Shown: positions 44,440 to 53,417 of the stretch, piece after piece
Numbering within the stretch: the stretch's first letter is position 1
How the letters are laid out: every line of letters begins with the position of its first letter
Translations under genes and position numbers: made by a program
The notes under the pieces: generated by a model
Told to the model about the DNA's origin: nothing
Database searches by the model: none
The model's input: the letters and a program-made list of their open reading frames with translations, nothing else
Assembly: GCA_041656295.1 (NCBI GenBank)
Contig: JBBADV010000011.1
Location: 29,407 to 93,406, forward strand
Length of the DNA: 64,000 nucleotides
Origin: Kiritimatiellales bacterium
Lineage (GTDB): Bacteria > Verrucomicrobiota > Kiritimatiellia > Kiritimatiellales > Tichowtungiaceae
Reading direction: 5' to 3'

Positions 44440-46125
44440 TTATCCCCATCTCGTTACGCGCCGGATTTCTTCAACGGTGCTGTCGCCAGCGATAATGGCG
44501 TCCCAGCCGCATTCGCGCAGCAGCCGCGTACCGCTGGCGCGCGCAAGCTGACGAAGCGGCGCGGCTTCGGCGCTGCACTGAATAAGCGCTCGCATTTCTT
44601 CGTCGACCACGAGCAGTTCATAAAGTCCCATGCGGCCGTAAAAGCCGGTGCCGTCGCAATGCTCGCAACCGCGTCCGTGATAGAGTGTGTATTCGCGTTC
44701 GCGCGCTTCCGGAAAATCGGCGAGGTGCGACCCTTCGATCGTGTTCGGCTCTTTGCATTGCGAACAGATCCGGCGGCAAAGCCGCTGCGCGAGCACACCG
44801 CTCAGCGCCGATGCGATGAGATAATTTGCCACGCCCATTTCTGAAAGGCGCGCAATACTGCCGGCGGCATCATTTGTGTGCAGCGTACTCAAAACCATGT
44901 GACCGGTGAGCGACGCCTGGATGGCAACGTCCGCTGTTTCACTGTCTCGAATTTCGCCGACCATAATAATATCGGGGTCTTGACGGACAATCGAACGCAG
45001 CCCGTTTGCAAACGTCATGCCGGTTTTCGGATTCATTTGAATCTGATTGATCGCCGGCAACCGGATTTCCACCGGATCTTCAATCGTAATAATTTTTACT
45101 TTCTCACTGTTCAGATGTGTAAGTGCGGTGTGCAGCGTGGTTGTTTTTCCGCTGCCGGTCGGGCCGGTAACCAGAATAAAACCCTGCGGGTCTTCGATCA
45201 TTTTTTTGAAAAGCTGCTGCTCGCGCGCCGGCATTCCGAGGCGGTCGAATTTCAGTTCAACCTGCTGCTGATTAAGCAGACGAATAACGACGTTCTCGCC
45301 GTAAATGGTCGGCGTGGTTGCAACGCGCATATCCAAATCGTGGCCTTGAATATTCATTTTAATGCGGCCGTCCTGCGGAATGCGGTGTTCGGCAATATCA
45401 AGCCGGGCGAGCAGTTTCAACCGCGACACGACGGCGGCGTGATGTTTTTTGTCGATCTGTTCTGCTTCGTACAAAGCGCCGTCGACGCGATAGCGAACGC
45501 GCAAACGGTGTTCGCCGATTTCCACATGAATGTCGGATGCGCGCCGTTTGACAGCCTGCGTGATAATCAGATTCACCATCCGCACCACCGGCGCTTCGAG
45601 TGCGAGGTCGCGCAAATGCTCCTCTTCGTCGCTCCAGTCGCCGGCCTCAAAAACGCTGGCGTCTTTCATTACAGTGCTGAGATTATTCTCGGCGAAGCCG
45701 CCGGTTGTTGCGAGCGCTTCATCCATCTGCGCCGGCGTTACAACGAAGAGCGGCAAATCGTGTCCGTATTGCAAACGCAGTGCATCCATCGCCGACCAAT
45801 CGGCGGGATTATCGGTGATGGCGGCGGAAATCTCGTCGTTTTTATTCAACAGCAAAATCCGATGCTCAAAGAAAAATGCAAACGGCAGTTCTTCGGAAAG
45901 AAAAACATGCTTCGCCGGATTTTCAATTTCGCACACCGGCAGGTCAAACTGTTCGGCGAGCGCGACGGCGAGATCGGCACCGGAAATTTTTCCGGCGTCA
46001 ATCAGCCGTTCGCCGAGCCGTTCGCCGGAACTGTTTTCCTGCTGTGCGCGCAGTGCCGCCTGAATATCGTCGCGGCTCGCGGCGCCGCGCGCAACCAGAA
46101 TGTCACCGAGCAGATGGTACGCCAT
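44440..46125 (-). CDS. gspE: Type II secretion ATPase GspE
   Basis: The 561-residue protein has an N-terminal MshEN/GspE-N domain (residues about 1-150), a linker, Walker A GPTGSGKTTTLH, the Asp box ITIEDPVE, Walker B DPDIIMVGEIRD, the His box GHMVLSTLHTND and a tetracysteine zinc site CRRICSQC...CEHC. It powers pseudopilus assembly in the cytoplasm. The start codon is two bases downstream of the gspD stop, and it precedes gspF. Confidence 0.95.
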   Translation of the reverse strand: MAYHLLGDILVARGAASRDDIQAALRAQQENSSGERLGERLIDAGKISGADLAVALAEQFDLPVCEIENPAKHVFLSEELPFAFFFEHRILLLNKNDEISAAITDNPADWSAMDALRLQYGHDLPLFVVTPAQMDEALATTGGFAENNLSTVMKDASVFEAGDWSDEEEHLRDLALEAPVVRMVNLIITQAVKRRASDIHVEIGEHRLRVRYRVDGALYEAEQIDKKHHAAVVSRLKLLARLDIAEHRIPQDGRIKMNIQGHDLDMRVATTPTIYGENVVIRLLNQQQVELKFDRLGMPAREQQLFKKMIEDPQGFILVTGPTGSGKTTTLHTALTHLNSEKVKIITIEDPVEIRLPAINQIQMNPKTGMTFANGLRSIVRQDPDIIMVGEIRDSETADVAIQASLTGHMVLSTLHTNDAAGSIARLSEMGVANYLIASALSGVLAQRLCRRICSQCKEPNTIEGSHLADFPEAREREYTLYHGRGCEHCDGTGFYGRMGLYELLVVDEEMRALIQCSAEAAPLRQLARASGTRLLRECGWDAIIAGDSTVEEIRRVTRWG

Positions 46126-46127
46126 GA

Positions 46128-48422
46128 TTATTCTCCTTCAGCCGCGGCAGCTTCCGGCGCCGGTTTTTTCTTCTCCGCTTTTTTGCTTTTCGCGTCCGGG
46201 ACTTCGAGATTGTAGAGCCTGCGGAGTTCATCGCCGGAATTTCCGCCGATAATTTTGGCGCGGAATGAATCGGTCAGGAAATCGGTTTCTGCGCGCGAGT
46301 CGACAACGTACGGCGTGAGAATCATCAGAATTTCAGAACCTTTTTTCACCGTCGATGTGCGGCCGAACAGCCGGCCGATGAGCGGAATGCGGCACAGGAA
46401 CGGAATGCCGGTGCGGATGTTCTGATCTTCACTTTGAATCAAACCGCCGAGCACGAGCGTCTGTCCGTTTTCAACCTGGAGGTTCGACGAAATTTCGCGC
46501 GTCGTGAAAATCGGCGGCGCAACCTGACTGTTGGAGTCCACCGTGATTTTATAATCCGGCGGAATCTGGCGCAGCACCTGAACCAGATTCAGCGTCACCA
46601 TTTTATTGTCGTCAATCACCGGCGTCACCGTCAGCGTCATCTTCGCGTCTTTATAGGTATACGAATAATTGTCGCGCGCACTGTTGTTGCCGGAAATGCT
46701 CTTTTCCTGAATCGGCACTTCTTTACCAAACGAAACTTCCGCCTGCATTCCGTCGCGCGTCAGTACCGTCGGCGACGCGAGCACGTGCAAACGGTCGTCC
46801 GTTTCCGCCGCTTGAATAAACGCCAGTTTGTCGGAACTCGATTGCAGCAAGTATGAAAATCCGTCCGGGTTAGGTCCGGCTGAACTTGAAGGAAGATTCC
46901 AATCACGCCCATAACCAACATCTCCGCTCACCGCGAGTCCCTGCGAAACCGCCCACTCGATTCCGAGACTCATACCTTTGTCGAGCGTCACTTCAACGAG
47001 CACCGTTTCAATCAGCACCTGCCGGCGCGGGCGGTCGAGTTCGCGAATCGTGCGTTCGATATCACGATGCTGATCCGGCGTGGCATTAATGATCAGCGTG
47101 TTCGTATCTTTATCGGCGAGAATCACCGCTTCTTCATCCATTTCCGGCGACGCCGACGTTGCGCTTGTTGAACGCTGCGCCGTCTGATTTTGATTTCCGG
47201 CGCTCTGTGTTTGGCCGCCGGCAGTTTGCGTGCGCTGCTGTTGTGTTTGTGCCGCAGACTGCTGCTGGCGGCTCACCGCCGCCGCGCTGCTCTGCTGCGC
47301 GCGGCGCTGCGCCTGTGTCTGCCGGTACAGCGTCGAATACAGTGAATCCAGCGTTTTACCGATTACGTCGGCGTCGATCACCTGCAAACGGTAAACGCGC
47401 GTGCTGCGTTCGTTCGTATCGTCCATCTGATCGAGCAAATGAATCCAGCGCTCAACATCTTCCGCTAAGCCTTCCGGCACATTATGCGCAACAATCACAT
47501 TCAAACGCGGCACGGATGTAAACCGCACCGGCGTGCCGTCGCCGCCGGTGCGGCCGGTGAATATCGACGTCAGTTCGCGCACGAGATCATCCGACGAAGC
47601 TAACTGCAGCGCGTACGGTTTCATCATGCCCGGCGGAAAATCAATCAGCTTCACCAGCGCTTCCATCTGTGTTAAAAACTGCTGCGTGCCGAGCACCAGC
47701 ACCATGCGTGAACCGCGCATCGCAAACACGCGCGGCGGACGTCCGCCGACCGTATTCAAAAACTGCTCCGCCTGCGACGCGTCAATATATTTCAATTTAA
47801 TCACACCGATCACCGGCTTGCCGTCCGCGTGCTTTTCATCGGTGAACGATTCGACCACCGGACGAATATCCGACGGCGAAAAAACCCAGACGCGGCCGCG
47901 CTGTACGCGCTGCACTCCGGCGGTTTCCAGAATGGCGTCAAACAGTTCGAGTTTATCTTCGTTATTCCACGCCGTCACATCGCCGGCGCGCACGCTCACT
48001 TCCTGCGATACATTCACCGATGGCGAAATCACAAACTCCATGCCGAGGTCGCGGCTGAGCACTTCAATACAATCCTTCAACGTCACGTTTTCCCAGTTCA
48101 CCGCCGCACTCGCCGGATTCAGTACCGGCGGACGCGTTGTTTGCAGTTCGCCGCCTTCCACTGTACGCTGACTTGCCACCGCCGCCGGATCGCGTGCAAC
48201 CGCACCGCCGCCGCCGCCCTGCTGCTGCCGCTGCATCATTGCTTCACGAAAACGCTGCTGCTGTTCCGGCGTCATATTCTGAAAATCCGGCCGTCCGCCG
48301 AAACCCTGTCTTTGACTTTGTCCCTGTCCCGGTGCCGGCTGACGCGCCGGAAAATCCTGAGAAAACAAAATCGTGCCGGAAAATACCGCCGCCGCCACCA
48401 GCGCCCATTGCCGAAATTTCAT
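46128..48422 (-). CDS. gspD: Type II secretion outer-membrane secretin GspD
   Basis: The 764-residue protein has a signal peptide (LVAAAVFSGTILFSQDFPAR), a Gln/Gly-rich segment (about 25-75), N0-N3 ring domains (VTLKDCIEVLSRDLGMEFVI, VIGVIKLKYIDASQAEQFLN), a second Gln/Ser/Thr-rich insertion (about 380-430) and the secretin core (QVLIETVLVEVTLDKGMSLG, VLASPTVLTRDGMQAEVSFG, QTLVLGGLIQSEDQ, IPFLCRIPLIGRLFG). It forms the exit pore. It is the first gene of the operon. The low-complexity segments are longer than usual and echo the tail of the gspC-like product. Confidence 0.94.
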   Translation of the reverse strand: MKFRQWALVAAAVFSGTILFSQDFPARQPAPGQGQSQRQGFGGRPDFQNMTPEQQQRFREAMMQRQQQGGGGGAVARDPAAVASQRTVEGGELQTTRPPVLNPASAAVNWENVTLKDCIEVLSRDLGMEFVISPSVNVSQEVSVRAGDVTAWNNEDKLELFDAILETAGVQRVQRGRVWVFSPSDIRPVVESFTDEKHADGKPVIGVIKLKYIDASQAEQFLNTVGGRPPRVFAMRGSRMVLVLGTQQFLTQMEALVKLIDFPPGMMKPYALQLASSDDLVRELTSIFTGRTGGDGTPVRFTSVPRLNVIVAHNVPEGLAEDVERWIHLLDQMDDTNERSTRVYRLQVIDADVIGKTLDSLYSTLYRQTQAQRRAQQSSAAAVSRQQQSAAQTQQQRTQTAGGQTQSAGNQNQTAQRSTSATSASPEMDEEAVILADKDTNTLIINATPDQHRDIERTIRELDRPRRQVLIETVLVEVTLDKGMSLGIEWAVSQGLAVSGDVGYGRDWNLPSSSAGPNPDGFSYLLQSSSDKLAFIQAAETDDRLHVLASPTVLTRDGMQAEVSFGKEVPIQEKSISGNNSARDNYSYTYKDAKMTLTVTPVIDDNKMVTLNLVQVLRQIPPDYKITVDSNSQVAPPIFTTREISSNLQVENGQTLVLGGLIQSEDQNIRTGIPFLCRIPLIGRLFGRTSTVKKGSEILMILTPYVVDSRAETDFLTDSFRAKIIGGNSGDELRRLYNLEVPDAKSKKAEKKKPAPEAAAAEGE

Positions 48423-48516
48423 ATTGAACCCTTCGTTAAAAAATCCACGCCAACGGGAAACGAACGCAAAAGCACCGGAATTTATTGTACAAAAAGAAAA
48501 CTTTTTTCCGGCGGAG

Positions 48517-48571
48517 AAAGTGGAAACGGCATTCCTGCCGCCGGCCGGAGGCTGGAAGCCTCCTCCACTTT
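48517..48571. repeat. REP-like palindrome, AAAGTGGA type
   Basis: AAAGTGGAAACGGCATTCCT and AGGCTGGAAGCCTCCTCCACTTT form an imperfect hairpin that shares the GGCTGGAAGCC word with 40561-40574. It lies upstream of gspD. Confidence 0.7.
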
Positions 48572-48600
48572 ATGCGGTCGAAGACAGAATATCACGGATT

Positions 48601-48933
48601 TAGAGCGTATTAAGAAAAATTATAGCCACAAAAACACAGTTGCTTGCCTGTCCACGACGGAGCGGCAAATGTGGCGCAGGCATTCCTGCCTGCGCAGGGC
48701 AGACAAGAATGTCTGCCCCACAACGATGCATGCGCGGACAGGCTGGATTCGAAGAGTAGCTTTCTGAAAGAAAGCAGTGAAAACGGCAAACACACCGGAT
48801 ACACGGATTTTTTTACAAAAAGGCAATGAAGCGCTGCATTCGTGTTCATGCGTGGTTTATCAATCATTCGGCCCATAATTATTTTGCGATTTTTGCGCGT
48901 TTTTGCGGTTATACATTAATTTAAAATGCTCTA
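48601..48933. mobile_element. Possible MITE-like insertion with imperfect terminal inverted repeats
   Basis: The left end TAGAGCGTATTAAG...AGCCACAAAAACAC and the reverse complement of the right end TAGAGCATTTTAAA...AACCGCAAAAACGC match along about 37 bases. Inside are a REP double palindrome (48671-48722) flanked by GCCTGTCC/GGACAGGC, and a CGTG-rich repeat (48841-48860). No transposase or gene is present, so movement would need a helper. Confidence 0.5.
48671..48722. repeat. REP-like double palindrome inside the insertion
   Basis: GCGCAGGCATTCCTGCCTGCGC (a perfect hairpin apart from the loop) followed after two bases by GGCAGACAAGAATGTCTGCC. It has GTGG and CCAC ends like the 40483 copy. 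Confidence 0.85.
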
Positions 48934-49167
48934 ATGTCGCGAATGCGAAGTTTCACGGCGTTCAGATCAGCTCCGACAGAAACTGTGATAAAATAAGAAT
49001 TCCGAAGTTACCCGGAGGTATCTCTACCGCAATCAAAAAATATCTGTCTAAAAAAGTGTACTGCTTATGACTAGTTTTTCCCATTGGTTCTTTTGGGCCG
49101 TACTTCATAATAACGTTACTGTTTCAGACGATATAATTATTTAATGATAATAATAAGGAGTCAGGGC

Positions 49168-51357
49168 ATGTGCATGGGAATGAGTATTAAAAAATGTGTT
49201 TTATCGGTTGTTTCAGGACTGTTTTGCTGCGGCGCAGTTCAGGCGCTGGGCATAGAGATCGGAGCAAGGGCGTCGGCACCGGTGCCGGAAAAAAATTTCC
49301 CGCCGACGCTTTCATTCTACGCCTCGTTCGATGATGGGCTGGATGCCGAATTTTCCCGCTCGGAAGGCGGCGCCGGCGGCTATAACGCAGAAGTTGCTCC
49401 CGGCGGAATTACCAACGGCGCGATGACCATCGTCAGCAAAGGCGGTCATTTGAGTTTTCGCGGCGACCACAATGTGAACACCGAAAACGGAACCATCACA
49501 TTCTGGTGCAAAGGTTCGGCGATTGCCGGCGCAGAGGGCGATGCCTGGCTGTGGCAGGTGCGCACCACCGGCAATCATTTCATCGGCATTCGCCGGAACG
49601 GCAGTGCCCTTGCACTGGTATTCTCCAGCTATCAGGGAACAAAGCCGAACTATCCGGACATCTCAATTCTGAACTGGGACAAAGGGGCATTCAATGCCGA
49701 TGTCTGGTATCGTATCACGGCATCATGGGATGCCCAGCTGGATAAAGGCTGGCTGGATGTAAACGGACAGATGGTGGAAGGCACCTTTAATATGCCGGAT
49801 CATCCCGGTGCGGCGCTGATCTTCTACGTTGGCGGCGGTGCAGCCGGACGACAGGTTACCGGCGGGTTGCTGAATGAGGACAACCGCTTTGATGAAATTG
49901 CCATCTATGACCGCAGTCTGAAAAATCTCTACGAAAACAACAGCCTTTCGGAAGATGAGGCAGACTTAATCCGATGGGTGGAAGCCGGTGTCCGCAACAA
50001 CCTGCGTGAGATAGCAAAACTGCAGAATCTCGGCGGCTGGATGCCCGTATATACGTGGCCGTCATGCATCGGCGCGACATCGCAGGGCCGCGACCAGGTG
50101 GTTAACCGCGATCTGATCAGCCTGAATAAACAGATCGGAACGTCGCGCGTCGCCGGACAGTTCCTCTACGCCTACGATGTCCTGCGTGATCCGGTTTATC
50201 TCGACATCGCCATCAAAACCGGCGAAATGCTGATCGACGCACAGTTTACAGACGAATATGAAGGACATAATGGCGGCTACTGGGTCAGCGACTATATCGT
50301 CACCCCGCGCGGCGTAGAACGTGCGCCGGGCGCCGGCGTACTGCTGCAGGACGGGGTTCAAAGCGATCAGCTCGGACTCCTGATGGCGCTCTATAAAGTC
50401 ACCGGCGATATCCGCTATAAAAATGCCGCCGTCAAAAACGGTGAATTCTTCATGGACTATCAGAATCCGGACGGAAGCTGGTCGTCCGCTGTTGATCTGG
50501 AGAACGGCATCGGCATCACTACGCGCAGAGACCCGCAAGGCGGCGAAATTAATGATAATGCAATGAATTTTGCCATGGACGTCATGCTCTCTCTGTGGCA
50601 CTTCTCCAATGAGCCGCGTTTTATGGAAGCCTATAAAAAGGCCGCCGACTGGTTTGTGGACGCGCTGATTGAGAACGAACACGTTTGCGGCTGGGCGCTG
50701 CAGTACGACAATCAAAAAAATCCGGTCTGGGCGCGCGACTTCGAGCCGCCGGCACTCTCATACGATGCCATCCCGATGGCTGCCAAAGCGCTGATTGAGG
50801 CTTACCGGCTTTCCGGCGACGACCGTTATCTTGAACCGATCCGCAAAACCTCGACCTGGCTCAAGACAACTTTCCCAGATGGAAAGATGTATTATTATTA
50901 CGACATTGCAAGCGGACGGCCGCTTACCGCCTATAAGAATCAGATTTATTTTCTGGATGATCCGGAGCAAATGGCACTGGCACAAACTTTCCCCATATCT
51001 GCCGCGATGACCGCAATCCACGACTGCCCCGACCTGGACAGCATGCTCGCTAAAGCCAATACCGCCGGTATTGATAACGACTCGGCCATCTCAACCGGCA
51101 ACCTGAAAACACAGGCAATCTCCTCATTAAGCCGGCAGAGTGAAGACGGCATGTGGTTATACATCGTCGGCAGCGGAAATTATGTTTTTGGCAATGGTTT
51201 TGCCGCATACAGAATCCTGCTGCTCAGATACCTGGCGTATATTGAGCGCATCGATCCGCGCGTGCCGGCAGAACTCCGCCACCTTGGCGGCGACGGCGAT
51301 CTGCTCAAAATGGCGGCGCCCGGCAACTGGTATGATGTACAATGGCCGACGGAATAA
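49168..51357 (+). CDS. Secreted LamG plus (alpha/alpha) barrel protein, possible polysaccharide lyase or hydrolase
   Basis: ATG 49168 lies seven bases after AAGGAG; ATG 49144 upstream has no site. The signal peptide (CVLSVVSGLFCCGAVQALG) is followed by a LamG/ConA-like domain (TLSFYASFDDGLDAEFS, NGTITFWCKGS, FDEIAIYDRSL; about residues 50-265) and a helical toroid domain rich in repeated Trp/Tyr/Asp motifs (LQNLGGWMPVYTWPSC, NAAVKNGEFFMDYQNPDGSW, AAKALIEAYRLSGDDRYLEP, SEDGMWLYIVGSGNYVFGNG). The toroid resembles pectate-lyase-10-type and unsaturated-glucuronyl-hydrolase-type folds. I cannot assign the family or active-site residues. Confidence 0.65.
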   Translation: MCMGMSIKKCVLSVVSGLFCCGAVQALGIEIGARASAPVPEKNFPPTLSFYASFDDGLDAEFSRSEGGAGGYNAEVAPGGITNGAMTIVSKGGHLSFRGDHNVNTENGTITFWCKGSAIAGAEGDAWLWQVRTTGNHFIGIRRNGSALALVFSSYQGTKPNYPDISILNWDKGAFNADVWYRITASWDAQLDKGWLDVNGQMVEGTFNMPDHPGAALIFYVGGGAAGRQVTGGLLNEDNRFDEIAIYDRSLKNLYENNSLSEDEADLIRWVEAGVRNNLREIAKLQNLGGWMPVYTWPSCIGATSQGRDQVVNRDLISLNKQIGTSRVAGQFLYAYDVLRDPVYLDIAIKTGEMLIDAQFTDEYEGHNGGYWVSDYIVTPRGVERAPGAGVLLQDGVQSDQLGLLMALYKVTGDIRYKNAAVKNGEFFMDYQNPDGSWSSAVDLENGIGITTRRDPQGGEINDNAMNFAMDVMLSLWHFSNEPRFMEAYKKAADWFVDALIENEHVCGWALQYDNQKNPVWARDFEPPALSYDAIPMAAKALIEAYRLSGDDRYLEPIRKTSTWLKTTFPDGKMYYYYDIASGRPLTAYKNQIYFLDDPEQMALAQTFPISAAMTAIHDCPDLDSMLAKANTAGIDNDSAISTGNLKTQAISSLSRQSEDGMWLYIVGSGNYVFGNGFAAYRILLLRYLAYIERIDPRVPAELRHLGGDGDLLKMAAPGNWYDVQWPTE

Positions 51358-51392
51358 TGGAAGGTTTGTCAGGATAACAGGCAGACCGGTTT

Positions 51393-51560
51393 TTAGATAA
51401 ATTTCTTTGGCTCCCTGGCGGTGAACCCTTCTCCCCGTGTTACATCGTTACGCGTAGAATTTTCCAGCGCAAAGCCTCTGAAGTATACGGTAAACCGGGA
51501 ACCGTGCGCCGCCAGCCGTACGGATGAAAAATAAGGATGGTTGACACGAACGCTCCGCTG
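51393..51560 (-). pseudogene. Tail remnant of a beta-rich secreted domain
   Basis: One minus-strand frame reads VNHPYFSSVRLAAHGSRFTV, then YFRGFALENSTRNDVTRGEG, to TAA at 51393-51395. The pattern resembles the last strands of LamG/DUF1080-like domains (SVRLxAxGxxFTVYFxG). No start or upstream part exists before the next gene, so it is a fragment. The rest of the 51358-51591 spacer holds nothing else I can see. Confidence 0.3.
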
Positions 51561-51591
51561 TTTCTGCGTCGAAGCAGATCAAACAACCGCT

Positions 51592-53298
51592 TTATGCTTC
51601 ATTTTCTTCGGTAACGCGAAGGATTTCTTCGACGGTAGTAACGCCGTTGAGCACTTTATTCCAGCCGTCTTCGCGCAGGGTACGGAGTCCATGAGCGCGT
51701 GCAGCTTTCATGATTTCACTGGCGGGCGCGCGATCGATAATGAGCGGGCGGATATGATCGGTGATGACGAGAATTTCGTAAATCCCGGTACGGCCTTTAA
51801 AACCGGAGCCGCGGCATTCATCGCAGCCTGCCGGTTCATAAATTTTATGATCGACAAGCTTTTCCACCGGAAATCCTTCACAATGCAAAATTTCTTTTTT
51901 GAGTTCGTCAACGTCCACCGGCACACGGCAGTTCGGACACAGACGCCGGACGAGGCGCTGCGCAATGATGCCCTCAACGGAGGATGAAATCAAAAACGGC
52001 TCGATGCCCATATCAATCAGACGGTTGATGCTGGAGGCGGAGTCGTTCGTATGCAGTGTACTGAATACTAAATGTCCGGTAAGTGCGGCACGAATGGCAA
52101 TGTCCGCCGTTTCACCGTCGCGAATTTCGCCGACCATAATGACGTCGGGGTCCTGCCGCAAAAATGTGCGCAGTGTACTGGCAAACGTGAGTCCGATTTC
52201 GGGGCGCATCTGAACCTGATTCACGCCGGCCATTTCGTATTCAATTGGATCTTCAGCGGACATGATACGTTTATCGATGGAGTTAATTGTGTGCAGCCAC
52301 GCATACAGCGAAGTTGATTTGCCGGAGCCGGTTGGACCCGTACATAGCAGAATGCCGTGCGGGCGAGTGATCATTTTTTTCAGCACCGTTTCGTCGCCCG
52401 GATCGAGGCCGAGCTGCTCCATGGTGATTACGCGGCTGCCGCGCAGCAATAAACGTAAGCTGACACTTTCACCGTACACGGTGGGTATAGTGGAAACACG
52501 CACGTCAATATCTTCGCTCTGAATACGCAAGCTGATGCGTCCGTCCTGCGGCAGACGTTTTTCGGCGATATCCATGTTCGACATAACTTTGATACGCGAA
52601 ATAATAGCGGACTGAAAACGCTTCAACGCCGGCGGCAGCGGGGTTTGATGCAGTACACCGTCGATGCGGTAACGGATGCGCAGATCGGTTTCCATCGGTT
52701 CAATATGAATATCGGTAGCACGGCTTTGGTGCGCTTCCCAGATAATCTGGTTTACAAATTTTACGACGGAAGCTTCCTGATCGAGCTCGCTCAGGTCCTG
52801 TTTGAAAAGTCCCTCTTCGTCAAGGTCAATGCGGTTATCATCCTGCATCATGCGATCGAGCGTTTCGGCACCGACGCCATACAGGCGTTTGGCGGCACTG
52901 GTGATATCAGCGGCAGGGCTGAGTGCCAGCCGTATGCGCTCACCGGTGACAAGGCGGACGGCATCCAGCAGTCCGGGCTGCAGCGGATTAGACGTGGCGA
53001 TGCGCAGAATACTATCCTCGAAATCCACTGGAACGATATTGTAGAGGAAGACGGCTTTGGGCGGCAGTTTGGCAAGCAGTGCCGGATTAATTTCCGCCGC
53101 CGCCAGGCGGATGAACGGCAGATTCATAACCTGCGCCAGCCTTTCAAGAAACAGCTCTTCGCGTATGCCGGTTTTTTCAACGGCGGTTTCCGTCAGCCCG
53201 TTATTGGCTTCAGCCATTACACCAAGAACAGCCTGTATCTGCTCCGGTGAAAAAAGTTCTGTTTGCTGAAGCATTCCGGCGAGCTGGCTGTTTTGCAT
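51592..53298 (-). CDS. Second GspE/PilB-type secretion ATPase
   Basis: The 568-residue protein has an MshEN-like N-terminal domain (residues about 1-150), Walker A GPTGSGKSTSLY, MSAEDPIE, Walker B DPDVIMVGEIRDGE, GHLVFSTLHTNDSA and a tetracysteine site CPNC...CDEC. It is clearly a paralogue of the gspE product at 44440-46125. It stands alone, without a secretin or GspF next to it. It could drive a type IV pilus or a second pseudopilus encoded elsewhere. The ribosome site AAAGGAGTTACC precedes the ATG. Confidence 0.9.
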   Translation of the reverse strand: MQNSQLAGMLQQTELFSPEQIQAVLGVMAEANNGLTETAVEKTGIREELFLERLAQVMNLPFIRLAAAEINPALLAKLPPKAVFLYNIVPVDFEDSILRIATSNPLQPGLLDAVRLVTGERIRLALSPAADITSAAKRLYGVGAETLDRMMQDDNRIDLDEEGLFKQDLSELDQEASVVKFVNQIIWEAHQSRATDIHIEPMETDLRIRYRIDGVLHQTPLPPALKRFQSAIISRIKVMSNMDIAEKRLPQDGRISLRIQSEDIDVRVSTIPTVYGESVSLRLLLRGSRVITMEQLGLDPGDETVLKKMITRPHGILLCTGPTGSGKSTSLYAWLHTINSIDKRIMSAEDPIEYEMAGVNQVQMRPEIGLTFASTLRTFLRQDPDVIMVGEIRDGETADIAIRAALTGHLVFSTLHTNDSASSINRLIDMGIEPFLISSSVEGIIAQRLVRRLCPNCRVPVDVDELKKEILHCEGFPVEKLVDHKIYEPAGCDECRGSGFKGRTGIYEILVITDHIRPLIIDRAPASEIMKAARAHGLRTLREDGWNKVLNGVTTVEEILRVTEENEA

Positions 53299-53417
53299 GG
53301 TAACTCCTTTTTTTACCGCGAATGCATGCGAACGGGCGCGAATAAAACCTGAGTTTCACTTGTTCTATACTATTTAAACGCCTCAATCCTGATGCCTGTG
53401 GCCCAAAATCTTCCAGG

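Larger units (their letters stand above)
48571..49030. repeat. Dispersed element copy 2, split by a 333-bp insertion
   Basis: TATGCGGTCGAAGACAGAAT (48571-48590) and GTCGCGAATGCGAAGTTTCA onward (48937-49030) match the 5041-5200 copy at roughly three of four positions. The pieces are separated by about 330 bases here but only about 15 in copy 1. The GC hairpin of copy 1 is reduced to CCGAAGTTACCCGG here. Confidence 0.6.

Noticed and set aside
44878..46215. Long plus-strand open frame (about 445 codons) opposite gspE
   Set aside because: It is the antisense of a gene with every GspE motif; its translation is Arg/His-rich and matches no family.
47829..48767. 312-codon plus-strand frame opposite gspD and its upstream region
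   Set aside because: It runs through the gspD N-terminal region and REP DNA, with shadow-type composition and no ribosome site.
49144..49167. Upstream ATG as start of the LamG-barrel protein
   Set aside because: The AAGGAG site lies inside that extension and is correctly spaced for ATG 49168.
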